NCBI RefSeq assembly: GCF_003610995.1
Contig: NZ_CP032543.1
Coordinates: 4,960,001-5,024,000, forward strand
Source: Streptomyces griseus subsp. griseus
GTDB taxonomy: Bacteria > Actinomycetota > Actinomycetes > Streptomycetales > Streptomycetaceae
Direction: 5' to 3'
DNA length: 64,000 nt
Both the position numbers and the translations under genes were made by a program. Below the pieces are notes generated by a model. The model was not told where the DNA came from, did no database searches, and saw nothing but the letters and a program-made list of their open reading frames with translations. Shown here piece after piece: positions 55,115 to 63,638 of the stretch (its first letter is position 1; each line of letters opens with the position of its first letter).

Positions 55115-55403
55115 GGTGCTCCTTCGACGGGATGGTCAGTGATTCGGTCCGGTGAGCCGGACGCACTGAACAACAGGGCCGAGGGGAGGGAAAGTTGCGG
55201 CGGGCAGAGGTAAAAGCTGAGCAACGCGTCCGATAATCCGCAGTGGAGGAACCCGGGCAAACGATCCATTCCGAAACCGTTCGATGAACCGTCACTTCCC
55301 TTGGGCTGCAAGGGAATCGGTGCGGGATGAACGGACCGTCGAAGAGGGGGTCCAGGGGGCCTCGGGCGGCCGCCTCAAGGGACCGTACGGGTGATGGATC
55401 GTA

Positions 55404-56333
55404 CTACTGAGCGACCCGGATTCCGACGGCCCTCGTGTCCGGTTCCTCGCCCTTCGTACGTTCCGTCCGCCAGCCGGAACCGGCCTCCCAGACCCGGCCG
55501 GCGAAGCTCACCCGGTCGACCCGCAGCTCGTCGGAGTGCGCCACCGCCCAGTGCGCCAGCTCCCAGCCGCGCCGAGGGCCGCCCTCCGCCTTCGCCCGGG
55601 CCGTCGCCGGTACGGGCACCGAGACCGTGGCGGCCGCCGCGGCGCCCGCCGCCTTCGGGGCGGGCAGGACGTCCTTGCCGAAGACGCGGACCAGTTCGGC
55701 CCGCACCTGCGCCGCGTCCCCGGGTCCCTGGGCGGTCCTCTTCGACGGCGTGCAGTTCAGTGCGGCGGGCTCGCGCCCGGTCAGCGCGGCGGCCAGCAGT
55801 GCGGCGTCCGGCTCGTGCTTCGCGTACGCCTGCGGGAAACCGCTGCGCTGCACGCGCTGCGCGGCGACGGTCAGCGGGAGCCGCGAGTACCCCGGGACCT
55901 CGGCGAGGTGGTCGTAGAACTCCCCGGCCGAGTACACCGGGTCCATGATCTGCGCCACGGTGCCCCAGCCCTGCGAGGGCCGCTGCTGGAACAGGCCCAC
56001 CGAGTCCCGGTCCCCGTGGTCGATGTTGCGGAGCGTGGACTCCTGGATCGCCGTCGCGATCGCGATGGTCACCGCCCGCTCCGGCATCCCGCGGGTGGTC
56101 CCCACGGCGGAGATCGTCGCCGCGTTGGCCGCCTGGTGCAGGCTCATCTCGTAGGTGTGGTCCCCCTCGGGGGCCCGGACCACGCAGCGCGGTGCGGACT
56201 CGGTGGTGGAGGAGTCGTACTGCACGGCCAGATAACCGCCCAGCGCGGCGAGCACGGCGAAGGCGGCCGCGTAGCGGAGAAGACGGCTGCGGCGACGGCG
56301 GGCGGGGCTGGCTGTCCGGGGCACGGGCCCCAC
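55404..56333 (-). CDS. membrane-anchored lytic-transglycosylase-like protein
   Basis: The protein has about 309 residues. A basic N-terminus and one membrane span (RRRRSRLLRYAAAFAVLAALGGYLAV) precede an external region containing ERAVTIAIATAIQESTLRNIDHGDRDSVGLFQQRPSQGWGT. This has the Glu-Ser and GLFQ blocks of SLT-type muramidases, though the family is often given no enzyme name. A C-terminal helper region follows (WELAHWAVAHSDELRVDRVSFAGRVW). GTG 56333 or GTG 56324 could be the start; neither has an ideal site. It is divergent from dapE with ~90 bases between. Confidence 0.78.
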   Translation of the reverse strand: MGPVPRTASPARRRRSRLLRYAAAFAVLAALGGYLAVQYDSSTTESAPRCVVRAPEGDHTYEMSLHQAANAATISAVGTTRGMPERAVTIAIATAIQESTLRNIDHGDRDSVGLFQQRPSQGWGTVAQIMDPVYSAGEFYDHLAEVPGYSRLPLTVAAQRVQRSGFPQAYAKHEPDAALLAAALTGREPAALNCTPSKRTAQGPGDAAQVRAELVRVFGKDVLPAPKAAGAAAAATVSVPVPATARAKAEGGPRRGWELAHWAVAHSDELRVDRVSFAGRVWEAGSGWRTERTKGEEPDTRAVGIRVAQ

Positions 56334-56420
56334 CGTACTGGAGGGTACGGCCGGGGGCCGATATCCCGGCCCTCCGGGGCCGCGGCAGGGCCCCCACCCC
56401 GGTCCTCTAGGGTCGTGGCC

Positions 56421-57500
56421 ATGTCCGACAGCACGCTTGACCTGACCCTGGACGGCCCGGCGCTCACCGCCCGGCTCGTCGACATCCCCTCGGTCAGCGG
56501 GGAGGAGAAGGCGCTCGCCGACGCGATCGAGACAGCGCTGCGCTCCCTGCCCCATCTGACCGTCGACCGCCACGGCAACAACGTCGTCGCCCGCACGAAC
56601 CTCGGCCGCACCGAGCGTGTCGTCCTCGCCGGGCACATCGACACCGTGCCGATCGCCGACAACGTCCCCTCCCGCCTCGACGCGGACGGCGTCCTCTGGG
56701 GCTGCGGCACCACCGACATGAAGGCCGGAGTCGCCGTCCAGCTCAGGATCGCCGCGACGGTCCCCGAGCCCAACCGCGACCTCACCTTCATCTTCTACGA
56801 CAACGAAGAGGTCGCCGCCGACCTCAACGGCCTCGGCCACATCGCCACCGCCCACCCCGACTGGCTCGCCGGAGACTTCGCCGTCCTCCTGGAGCCCTCC
56901 GACGGCGAGGTCGAGGGCGGCTGCCAGGGCACGCTCCGGGTCCACCTCCGTACGACAGGCGAGCGGGCCCACTCCGCGCGCAGCTGGATGGGGTCCAACG
57001 CCGTCCACGCGGCGGCCCCGGTCCTGGCGAAGCTGGCGGCGTACGAGCCCCGCCGCCCGGTCATCGACGGCCTCGAATACCACGAGGGGCTCAACGCCGT
57101 CGGCATCGAGGGCGGCGTCGCCACCAACGTCATCCCGGACGCCTGCACCGTCGTCGTCAACTACCGCTACGCCCCCGACCGCACCGAGGAGGAGGCCATC
57201 GCCCACGTCCGCGAGGTCTTCGCCGACTGCGGGGTCGCCGAGATGATCATCGACGACCACTCCGGCGCGGCCATGCCCGGCCTCTCCCACCCCGCCGCGA
57301 AGGCCTTCATGGCGGCGGTCGGCGGCACCGCCCGGCCCAAGTTCGGCTGGACGGACGTCTCCCGCTTCGGCGGCCTCGGCGTCCCCGCGGTGAACTACGG
57401 CCCCGGCGACCCGATGTACGCCCACAAGCGCGACGAGCACGTGGTGGTCGAGAAGATCACCCACTGCGAGGACCGCCTCCGCTCCTGGCTGACGTCCTGA
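56421..57500 (+). CDS. dapE: succinyl-diaminopimelate desuccinylase DapE
   Basis: M20-family zinc amidohydrolase of lysine synthesis, 359 residues. Metal ligands are visible in order: His in VVLAGHIDTVP, Asp in GCGTTDMKAG, the Glu pair in FYDNEEVAADL, another acidic residue in VLLEPSDGEVEGGCQG, and a terminal His in DPMYAHKRDEHV. Dimerisation-domain features follow GERAHSARSWMG. The ATG at 56421 (MSDSTLDLTLDGP) suits the family; a longer upstream frame overlaps the divergent gene. Confidence 0.95.
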   Translation: MSDSTLDLTLDGPALTARLVDIPSVSGEEKALADAIETALRSLPHLTVDRHGNNVVARTNLGRTERVVLAGHIDTVPIADNVPSRLDADGVLWGCGTTDMKAGVAVQLRIAATVPEPNRDLTFIFYDNEEVAADLNGLGHIATAHPDWLAGDFAVLLEPSDGEVEGGCQGTLRVHLRTTGERAHSARSWMGSNAVHAAAPVLAKLAAYEPRRPVIDGLEYHEGLNAVGIEGGVATNVIPDACTVVVNYRYAPDRTEEEAIAHVREVFADCGVAEMIIDDHSGAAMPGLSHPAAKAFMAAVGGTARPKFGWTDVSRFGGLGVPAVNYGPGDPMYAHKRDEHVVVEKITHCEDRLRSWLTS

Positions 57501-57620
57501 TCCTCTGACCGCCCGACGCACGGCATTCCCCCGTACGTAACCTCCGCCGATCTACGCTGGCCGGACGCAGCACGACACAGCCCGGCCCAGGACGACGCGG
57601 GTCGGTGGAGGGAGCGGAAC

Positions 57621-58406
57621 ATGGGCAACGCCGAGGACGCACGAATCCCCGAAGGCGCGGAGGTCCCCGAGGGCGCGGTGGCCCCCGGGGAACAGTGGCT
57701 GGGTCCGGTGGTCCGCCGCAGGGAGCAGGTCCAGGCCGGCACGACCGATCAGCGGCTGCTGGACTCCGAGGGCGACTCCGAGTGGGTGCACACCGACCCC
57801 TGGCGGGTGATGCGCATCCAGTCGGAGTTCGTCGAGGGCTTCGGCGCCCTCGCGGAGCTGCCGAGCGCGATCAGCGTCTTCGGCTCGGCCCGCACCCCGG
57901 CCGGATCGGCGGAGTACGAGGCCGGCGTCCGGATCGGCAAGGCGCTGGTCGACGCGGGCTTCGCGGTGATCACCGGGGGCGGCCCGGGCGCGATGGAGGC
58001 CGCCAACAAGGGGGCCCGGGAGGCGAAGGGCGTCTCGGTCGGCCTCGGCATCGAGCTGCCCTTCGAGTCGGGGCTGAACCCGCACGTCGACATCGGCGTC
58101 AACTTCCGCTACTTCTTCGTCCGCAAGACGATGTTCGTGAAGTACGCCCAGGGCTTCGTGGTCCTGCCCGGCGGCCTCGGCACCCTGGACGAGCTCTTCG
58201 AGGCCCTCACCCTCGTCCAGACCGGCAAGGTCACCCGCTTCCCGATCGTCCTCTTCGGCACGGCCTACTGGGGCGGCCTGGTCGACTGGCTCCGCGAAAC
58301 GGTGGTCGCCGGCGGCAAGGCCTCGGAGAAGGACCTGCTGCTCTTCCACGTGACGGACGACGTGGACGAAGCGGTGACGCTGGTGACGAAGGAGGTCGGA
58401 CGGTAA
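57621..58406 (+). CDS. LOG-family (TIGR00730) nucleoside-monophosphate hydrolase-like protein
   Basis: The protein has 261 residues. The Rossmann-like domain carries ISVFGSAR, VITGGGPGAMEAANKGAREAKG and the signature PGGLGTLDELFEAL. These proteins cleave the base from N6-modified AMP (cytokinin-activating LOG type), though many are still labelled lysine decarboxylase in error. A 60-residue acidic N-terminus is longer than in typical LOG proteins. It lies 120 bases after dapE in the same direction. Confidence 0.9.
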   Translation: MGNAEDARIPEGAEVPEGAVAPGEQWLGPVVRRREQVQAGTTDQRLLDSEGDSEWVHTDPWRVMRIQSEFVEGFGALAELPSAISVFGSARTPAGSAEYEAGVRIGKALVDAGFAVITGGGPGAMEAANKGAREAKGVSVGLGIELPFESGLNPHVDIGVNFRYFFVRKTMFVKYAQGFVVLPGGLGTLDELFEALTLVQTGKVTRFPIVLFGTAYWGGLVDWLRETVVAGGKASEKDLLLFHVTDDVDEAVTLVTKEVGR

Positions 58407-58420
58407 CTGCCGTCTCGTCC

Positions 58421-58560
58421 CCGAGCTCCACGGCCGGTCCGGCGCAACCGAGCCCGTCCGGTGTTCGAGGACACCTTTTCGGCCCGTCCGGCCACCCCCA
58501 AGCCCGTCCGGCGATCGAGGACATCTTCTCCAGCCCGTCCGGCGCTTGAGCGGCGGGGCC
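58421..58560. repeat. tandem GCCCGTCCGG intergenic repeats
   Basis: The core GCCCGTCCGG recurs with ~30-base spacing: 58451-58480, 58481-58500 (cut short), 58501-58530 and 58532-58560, with a weaker copy at 58421-58450. Full copies continue GxGxTxGAGGACA. This is the short GTCCGG-type repeat found between many Streptomyces genes. No gene lies in 58407-58604. Confidence 0.8.
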
Positions 58561-58604
58561 CAGGGGCAGCGCCCCGGGTCCCGCACGCCGGGCAGCCGGC
58601 CGGC

Positions 58605-59477
58605 CTACGCCAACCCCCGCCGCGCCACCGCCGGAGGCCTGTGCCCCGCGATCGACGCCACCATGTCCAGCACCTGCCGCGTCTCCGCCACCTCATGCAC
58701 CCGGTACACCCGCGCCCCCAGCCACGCCGACACCGCCGTCGTCGCCAGCGTCCCGATCACCCGTTCCTTCACCGGCCGGTCCAGCGTCTCGCCGACGAAG
58801 TCCTTGTTGGACAGCGACACCAGCACCGGCCACCCCGTCTCCGCCATCTCCTCAAGACGACGCGTCGCCTCAAGAGAGTGCCGCGTGTTCTTACCGAAGT
58901 CATGCCCCGGGTCAATCATGATCCCGTCCGCCCGCACCCCGAGCTCGACCGCCCGCTCCGCCAGGCCCACCGTCACGCGCAGGATGTCCGCCATGACATC
59001 GTCGTACGCGATCCGGTGCGGCCGGGTCCGCGGCTCCGCACCCCCCGCGTGCGTGCACACGAGCCCCGCCCCGTACCGCGCGGCGACCTCCGCGAGCTTC
59101 GGGTCGACCCCGCCCCACGCGTCGTTCAGCACATCCGCCCCGGCCTCGCAGACCGCCTCGCCCACATCGTGCCGCCAGGTGTCCACGCTGATCACCACAT
59201 CCGGGTGGCGGCGGCGGACCTCGGCGACGAACCCCACCGTGCGGCGCGCCTCCTCCTCGGCGCTCACCTCCTCGCCGGGGCCGGCCTTCACCCCGCCGAT
59301 GTCGATGATCGCGGCGCCCTCGGCCACCGCCTGCTCCACCCGCGCGAGCGCCGGCTCGTCCTGGAACGTCGCGCCCTGGTCGTAGAAGGAGTCCGGGGTC
59401 CGGTTCACGATCGCCATGATCACCGGCTCGTGCGGCCCGAATTCCCGCCGCCCCAGCCTGAGTGCACCGCTCCGCAT
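58605..59477 (-). CDS. folP: dihydropteroate synthase-like protein (FolP)
   Basis: The protein has 290 residues. The pterin-binding TIM-barrel motifs are EPVIMAIVNRTPDSFYDQGATF, AAIIDIGGVKAGPG, VDTWRHDVG, VLNDAWGG and MIDPGHDFGKNT, ending with SAWLGARVYRVHEV. The Thr/Asn positions of the DHPP loop are shifted from canonical (NRTPDSFYD, no GG after), and streptomycetes often have two copies, so this could be the non-canonical FolP2. The start ATG 59477 follows GAGGAGG; the longer ORF is not needed. Confidence 0.87.
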   Translation of the reverse strand: MRSGALRLGRREFGPHEPVIMAIVNRTPDSFYDQGATFQDEPALARVEQAVAEGAAIIDIGGVKAGPGEEVSAEEEARRTVGFVAEVRRRHPDVVISVDTWRHDVGEAVCEAGADVLNDAWGGVDPKLAEVAARYGAGLVCTHAGGAEPRTRPHRIAYDDVMADILRVTVGLAERAVELGVRADGIMIDPGHDFGKNTRHSLEATRRLEEMAETGWPVLVSLSNKDFVGETLDRPVKERVIGTLATTAVSAWLGARVYRVHEVAETRQVLDMVASIAGHRPPAVARRGLA

Positions 59478-59611
59478 CCCGTACTTCCTCCTCAGATAGC
59501 CCGCAGATGGCCCGTCTGCGACCCTAAGGCCTTTCGTGGTCGGCCCCGACTTGTCGGTGCCGCATGGCACGATCGGAGCCGGTCGAGGTTTCCGCCCCCG
59601 GGGAGATGCGC

Positions 59612-60019
59612 GTGTTCTGGTTCTTGCTGCTCACGATGGTCGTGGTCGTTACGGCGGTCACCCTCGCGGTGGTCGGCGGTGGCGGGAGCGCCGTGCTCCA
59701 GGACGTGGAGCCCGAGCGGTTCACCGACCCGCTGCCCGCGACCCGCCCGGTCGGCCGGGCGGATGTGGAGGCGCTGCGCCTGCCGATGGCCGCCCGGGGC
59801 TACCGGATGGCGGACGTCGACGAGGCGCTCTCCCGGCTCGGCGCCGAGCTGGCCGAGCGGGACGCCCGGATCGCCGAGCTGGAGTCCGCCCTGGCCGGGG
59901 CGCAGGCCTCCGCGGTGAGCACGGGCGCCGATCTCTTCAAGCAGCCGGGGGACCGGCCCGCGGAGCCCGGCGACCCGCAGTCCGGCGGCCCGGCCCGCGG
60001 CGAGGACGACGGCCGATGA
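59612..60019 (+). CDS. DivIVA-domain-like small membrane protein
   Basis: The protein has about 135 residues. One N-terminal membrane span (FWFLLLTMVVVVTAVTLAVVG) precedes a short coiled-coil region with DivIVA-like LRLPMAARGYRMADVDEALSRLGAELAERDARIAELESALAG and a Gly/Pro/Asp-rich tail. The best start is GTG 59612, 6 bases after GGGGAG; ATG 59606 or 59564 are also in frame. It overlaps the tag gene by ATGA, so the two are co-translated. Its cell-pole or envelope role is inferred. Confidence 0.78.
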   Translation: MFWFLLLTMVVVVTAVTLAVVGGGGSAVLQDVEPERFTDPLPATRPVGRADVEALRLPMAARGYRMADVDEALSRLGAELAERDARIAELESALAGAQASAVSTGADLFKQPGDRPAEPGDPQSGGPARGEDDGR

Positions 60020-60612
60020 GCGGCGGAGCCGTGGCCGCCCCCGACGGCGGGCTGCGCTGCCCCTGGGGCCTGTCCACCGAGGACTACCTCGCCTACCACG
60101 ACACCGAGTGGGGCCGCCCGGTCCACGGGGACGACGCCCTCTTCGAGCGGCTCTGCCTGGAGGCCTTCCAGTCCGGGCTCTCCTGGCTGACGATCCTGCG
60201 CCGCCGCGAGACCTTCCGTACGGCCTTCGCCGAGTTCAAGATCGCCGAGGTCGCGAAGTTCACCGACGCCGACCGGGAGCGGCTCCTCGCCGACCCGGGC
60301 ATCATCCGCAACCGGGCCAAGGTCGACGCCACCCTCGCCAACGCGAAGGTGCTCGCCGGCTGGCGGGCCGGCGAGCTGGACGAGCTGATCTGGTCGTACG
60401 CCCCCGACCCGGCCGGCCGCCCCGCCCCGCGCGCCCTGGGCGACGTCCCCGCCGTGACCCCGGAGTCCACCGCGCTCGCCAAGGAGCTGAAGAAGCGCTC
60501 CATCCGCTTCGTCGGCCCCACCACCGCCTACGCCCTGATGCAGGCGTGCGGCCTCGTCGACGACCACCTCGCCGACTGCGTGGCCCGGGGTGGCGGCTCC
60601 CCGGCCGGGTGA
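60016..60612 (+). CDS. tag: DNA-3-methyladenine glycosylase I
   Basis: Base-excision repair enzyme removing 3-methyladenine, 198 residues. Conserved Tag blocks are visible: LRCPWGLSTEDYLAYHDTEWGRPVHGDDALFERLCLEAFQSGLSW, then IIRNRAKVDATLANA, and the helix-hairpin region IRFVGPTTAYALMQACGLVDDHLADC. Cys15 plus the late His/Cys residues form the zinc snap of the family. The start overlaps the upstream membrane protein (ATGA at 60016). It converges with the enoyl-CoA hydratase gene with 4 bases between. Confidence 0.95.
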   Translation: MSGGAVAAPDGGLRCPWGLSTEDYLAYHDTEWGRPVHGDDALFERLCLEAFQSGLSWLTILRRRETFRTAFAEFKIAEVAKFTDADRERLLADPGIIRNRAKVDATLANAKVLAGWRAGELDELIWSYAPDPAGRPAPRALGDVPAVTPESTALAKELKKRSIRFVGPTTAYALMQACGLVDDHLADCVARGGGSPAG

Positions 60613-60616
60613 ACCG

Positions 60617-61429
60617 CTACTTCCCCAGGTAGAGGGGCTTCTCCTTCTTCAGGAACGCCTCCACCGCGATGGTGTGGTCCTGCGACGCGCCCGCCCGGGT
60701 CTGGAGTTCGTCCTCCTTCTCCAGCGTCTCGGCGAGCGTGTGCCCGGCGCCGTACGCCATCGACTCCTTGAGCGCCGCGTACGCCACCGTCGGGCCGTCC
60801 GCCAGCGCCCGGGCCACCGCCGCGGCCTCCTCGGCCAGCCTCTCCGCCGGGACCACCCGGTTGACCAGGCCCAGCTCCAGGGCGTCCTGGGCCGAGATCG
60901 AACGCGGGAAGAACAGCAGATCGGCGGCGCGGCTCGCCCCGACCAGCCGCGGCAGCGTCCAGGACACGCCCGAGTCGGCGGTCAGGGCGACGCCCGCGAA
61001 CGAGGTGTTGAACGAGGAGGTGTCGGCGGCCACCCGGTAGTCCGCCGCCAGGGCGAAACCGAACCCGGCCCCGGCCGCGACGCCGTTTACCCCGGCGACC
61101 ACGGGCTTGGGCATCTCGGTGATGGCCCGCACGATCGGGTTGTAGTGCTCCTGGACCGTGCTCAGCGCGTTCCCGCTGCCCGACTCACGGGTCGCCGTCA
61201 GCGTGGCGACGTGCTCCTTGAGGTCCTGTCCGACACAGAAGGCGCGCCCGGTGGCCGTGAGCAGAACCGCCCGTATCGCCGTGTCCGCGGCCGCCGCCCG
61301 CAGCGCGTCCCGCAGGGCGACCTTCGCCGCGGTGTTCATGGCGTTCATCGCGTCGGGTCGGTTGATCGTGATCGTCGCGAGACCCTCGCTCACGTCGTAC
61401 AGCACGGTGCTCGCCTGCTCGTCGGCCAT
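60617..61429 (-). CDS. enoyl-CoA hydratase/isomerase
   Basis: The protein has 270 residues with the crotonase fold. Motifs are EGLATITINRPDAMNAMN, AVLLTATGRAFCVGQDLKEH (oxyanion strand), KPVVAGVNGVAAGAGFGFALAADYRVA (the second oxyanion Gly) and TADSGVSWTLPRLVGASRAADL. The PaaG/PaaB-like length and composition suggest aromatic or short-chain acyl-CoA substrates, but specificity is not clear from sequence. The start is ATG 61429; it is a separate unit. Confidence 0.9.
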   Translation of the reverse strand: MADEQASTVLYDVSEGLATITINRPDAMNAMNTAAKVALRDALRAAAADTAIRAVLLTATGRAFCVGQDLKEHVATLTATRESGSGNALSTVQEHYNPIVRAITEMPKPVVAGVNGVAAGAGFGFALAADYRVAADTSSFNTSFAGVALTADSGVSWTLPRLVGASRAADLLFFPRSISAQDALELGLVNRVVPAERLAEEAAAVARALADGPTVAYAALKESMAYGAGHTLAETLEKEDELQTRAGASQDHTIAVEAFLKKEKPLYLGK

Positions 61430-61747
61430 TGCGGTCCCATCCCCTCACTGCTCGGGCATCGTTGCCACTGGAGGCAAGCATGGCCGACGCGGGCCGGTGC
61501 GCAGATGTGACCTGCGTCTAACAATTGGCCCTCACCTGGGGCCCCGGGGCGGCGCAGTATCGCAGCCGGATCGCCGAATTGAGTGGTTTTGAGAGAGCGC
61601 GTTGCGCAAGCGATGCAGAGCGATGTTGGTCATCGGGGTCGTTGATGCGGGATAATGGCGAAGAAGCAATGTGTTCGATGCCGGTGAGGCAGCGCCTGTC
61701 ATGGGGCCGCCGGTTGCGATGAGCTGGTTTCAGGAAGGGGAACGAGC
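61430..61747 (+). promoter_or_regulatory. 318-base gap upstream of the DUF3117 gene
   Basis: No gene is seen. A GATAAT at 61651-61656 with TTGGTC at 61626-61631 (19-base spacer) is a possible promoter for the DUF3117 gene. AAGGGG near 61737 is the ribosome site. Confidence 0.35.
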
Positions 61748-61915
61748 ATGGCGGCCATGAAGCCGCGGACGGGCGACGGCCCGCTCGAGGTGACAAAGGA
61801 GGGGCGGGGCATCGTCATGCGCGTTCCGCTCGAAGGCGGCGGTCGGCTTGTTGTCGAGCTGACTCCGGACGAGGCCGATGCCCTCGGCGACGCGCTGAAG
61901 AAGGTCGTCGGCTGA
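61748..61915 (+). CDS. DUF3117 small conserved protein
   Basis: The protein has 55 residues, easily missed by length filters. It reads MAAMKPRTGDGPLEVTKEGR, then IVMRVPLEGGGRLVVELTPD, and a C-terminal helix EADALGDALKKVVG. This matches DUF3117 (PF11314), a tiny family that appears in almost all actinobacteria. AAGGGG lies about 7 bases before the ATG, and a strong terminator follows. Function is unknown. Confidence 0.93.
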   Translation: MAAMKPRTGDGPLEVTKEGRGIVMRVPLEGGGRLVVELTPDEADALGDALKKVVG

Positions 61916-61935
61916 CGCGGAACGCCCATCACCTT

Positions 61936-61975
61936 CACCACTGCCCGGTACGGATCTCCGTACCGGGCAGTGGTG
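61936..61975. terminator. bidirectional terminator after DUF3117
   Basis: A 19-bp perfect stem (61936-61954 with 61957-61975) and a 2-base gap, effectively a 40-base palindrome, between converging genes. Confidence 0.88.
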
Positions 61976-62036
61976 CGTTCACCGGCGTCGCTCCGGGTGC
62001 GGGGTCAGCCGCGCCGGACCGCGCCCGGGCTCGGGG

Positions 62037-62702
62037 TCAGCCGCGCCGGACCGCGCAGAGCAGCCCGTCGCCGACCGGCAGCAGCGTCGGCATCAGTTCC
62101 TGGCTCTCGCGCACCGCGCGCAGCAGCTCCCGCAGCCGCAGCACCTCGGCGGGCTGGGCGGCGGAGTCGACGGTGCGGCCGTCGGCGAAGACGCCCTCGA
62201 AGCAGACCAGCCCGCCGGGGCGCAGCAGGCGCAACGATTCAGCCAGGCAGTCGAGGCTCTCCAGCCGGTCGCCGTCGCAGAAGACGAGGTCGTAGCCGCC
62301 GTCCGCGAGCCGGGGCAGGACGTCCAGCGCGCGGCCGGGGATGAAACGGGACCGGTTGGAGGCGAAGCCCGCCTCGCGGAACGCCTCCCGGGCGAACTGC
62401 TGGCGCTCGGGCTCCGGGTCCACCGTGGTCAGCACACCGTCGGGACGCATCCCGTGCAGCAGATAGATGCCGGACACGCCCGTGCCCGTGCCGATCTCCG
62501 CCACCGCTTTGGCATCCGCGGCGCCGGCCAGCAGGCGCAGCGCGGCGCCGGTGCCCGGTGACACCGAGCGGAGCCCCAGCTCACGGGCCCGTTCCCGGGC
62601 CCGGTGCAGGGCTTCGTCCTCGGCGACAAAGGCGTCGGCGAACGCCCAGCTCGTCTGCCGGTTGGCGGTAATGACCCTCTCCTGTCCCCGTAGTTGGCGC
62701 AA
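62037..62702 (-). CDS. class I O-methyltransferase (SAM-dependent)
   Basis: The protein has about 221 residues. Methyltransferase type 3 (PF01596) motifs are AVAEIGTGTGVSGIYLLHGM (SAM loop), LTTVDPEPERQQFAREAF, YDLVFCDGDRLESLDCLAESLRLLRPGGLVCFEGVF. The start is uncertain: the TTG at 62702 has no ribosome site, whereas an ATT at 62672 follows AGGAGAGG at ideal distance and would begin just before TANRQTSWAF. It is divergent from the sigma gene. The methyl acceptor is unknown. Confidence 0.88.
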   Translation of the reverse strand: MRQLRGQERVITANRQTSWAFADAFVAEDEALHRARERARELGLRSVSPGTGAALRLLAGAADAKAVAEIGTGTGVSGIYLLHGMRPDGVLTTVDPEPERQQFAREAFREAGFASNRSRFIPGRALDVLPRLADGGYDLVFCDGDRLESLDCLAESLRLLRPGGLVCFEGVFADGRTVDSAAQPAEVLRLRELLRAVRESQELMPTLLPVGDGLLCAVRRG

Positions 62703-62879
62703 CGGTGACTGTATCCGCTGGACCCGGGAACCCGCAGATGGGACCGGGCGTTGTGCAAGGAGTGGGGAAAGCGCAGCGCCCCGGCCCGCGGATCGGGCCG
62801 GTGAGCCTGTGCGAAGTCCCGGGTGAAGCCCGGCCCCAGCAGGGAAAAGGCTTATCCGGAGCTAACGGGCGAGGTGGCT

Positions 62880-63638
62880 ATGGTAGGGGCTCCGCTGGAC
62901 ACCACCAGAGCCGATAGGGGAGGTGCGGCTGCGCCTGTGGATCAGGGCGGGCTGCTGCGGCGCCTTCTCAGGTCGGCCGGTGAGCCGAAATCCGTGACCA
63001 ACACTGCTGACCGTTCTTCCGAAATCTCCGCACCGACCGCGACCTTCGCCTCCGATGCGGACCAGGCGTGGACCCCGCCCTCATGGGAAGAGATCGTCAG
63101 CACGCACAGCGGTCGCGTGTACCGCCTTGCCTACCGGCTGACGGGAAACCAGCACGACGCCGAGGACCTGACACAGGAAGTCTTCGTCAGAGTCTTCCGC
63201 TCGCTGTCGACATACACGCCCGGCACCTTCGAGGGCTGGCTGCACCGCATCACCACCAATCTCTTCCTGGACATGGTCCGGCGCAAGCAGCGGATCCGCT
63301 TCGACTCCCTCGGTGACGACGCGGCCGAGCGGCTGCCCAGCCGGGAGCCGTCCCCGCAGCAGGTCTTCAACGACACCCACTTCGACGCCGACGTGCAGCA
63401 GGCGCTGGACACCCTCGCGCCCGAGTTCCGCGCCGCCGTCGTCCTCTGCGACATCGAGGGCCTCAGCTACGAGGAGATCGCCGCGACCCTGGGCGTGAAG
63501 CTCGGCACCGTGCGCAGCCGTATCCACCGCGGCCGCTCGCACCTGCGCAAGGCGCTCAAGCACCGTTCGCCCGAAGCCCGCGCCGAGCAGCGCTCACTGG
63601 CGGACGCGGTCCTGACGGGGGAGGGCGGACTGGCGTGA
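62880..63638 (+). CDS. sigE: ECF-type RNA polymerase sigma factor
   Basis: The protein has 252 residues. An N-terminal extension of ~75 residues is followed by sigma region 2 ([31 protein letters not shown]) and region 4 ([51 protein letters not shown]). The start ATG 62880 follows GAGGTGG. It overlaps the next gene by GTGA (63635-63638), which encodes a zinc-binding anti-sigma factor, the usual sigma/anti-sigma pairing. The symbol follows the SigE/RpoE-like class of ECF sigma factors common in actinobacteria; it need not be the orthologue of S. coelicolor SigE. Confidence 0.88.
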   Translation: MVGAPLDTTRADRGGAAAPVDQGGLLRRLLRSAGEPKSVTNTADRSSEISAPTATFASDADQAWTPPSWEEIVSTHSGRVYRLAYRLTGNQHDAEDLTQEVFVRVFRSLSTYTPGTFEGWLHRITTNLFLDMVRRKQRIRFDSLGDDAAERLPSREPSPQQVFNDTHFDADVQQALDTLAPEFRAAVVLCDIEGLSYEEIAATLGVKLGTVRSRIHRGRSHLRKALKHRSPEARAEQRSLADAVLTGEGGLA

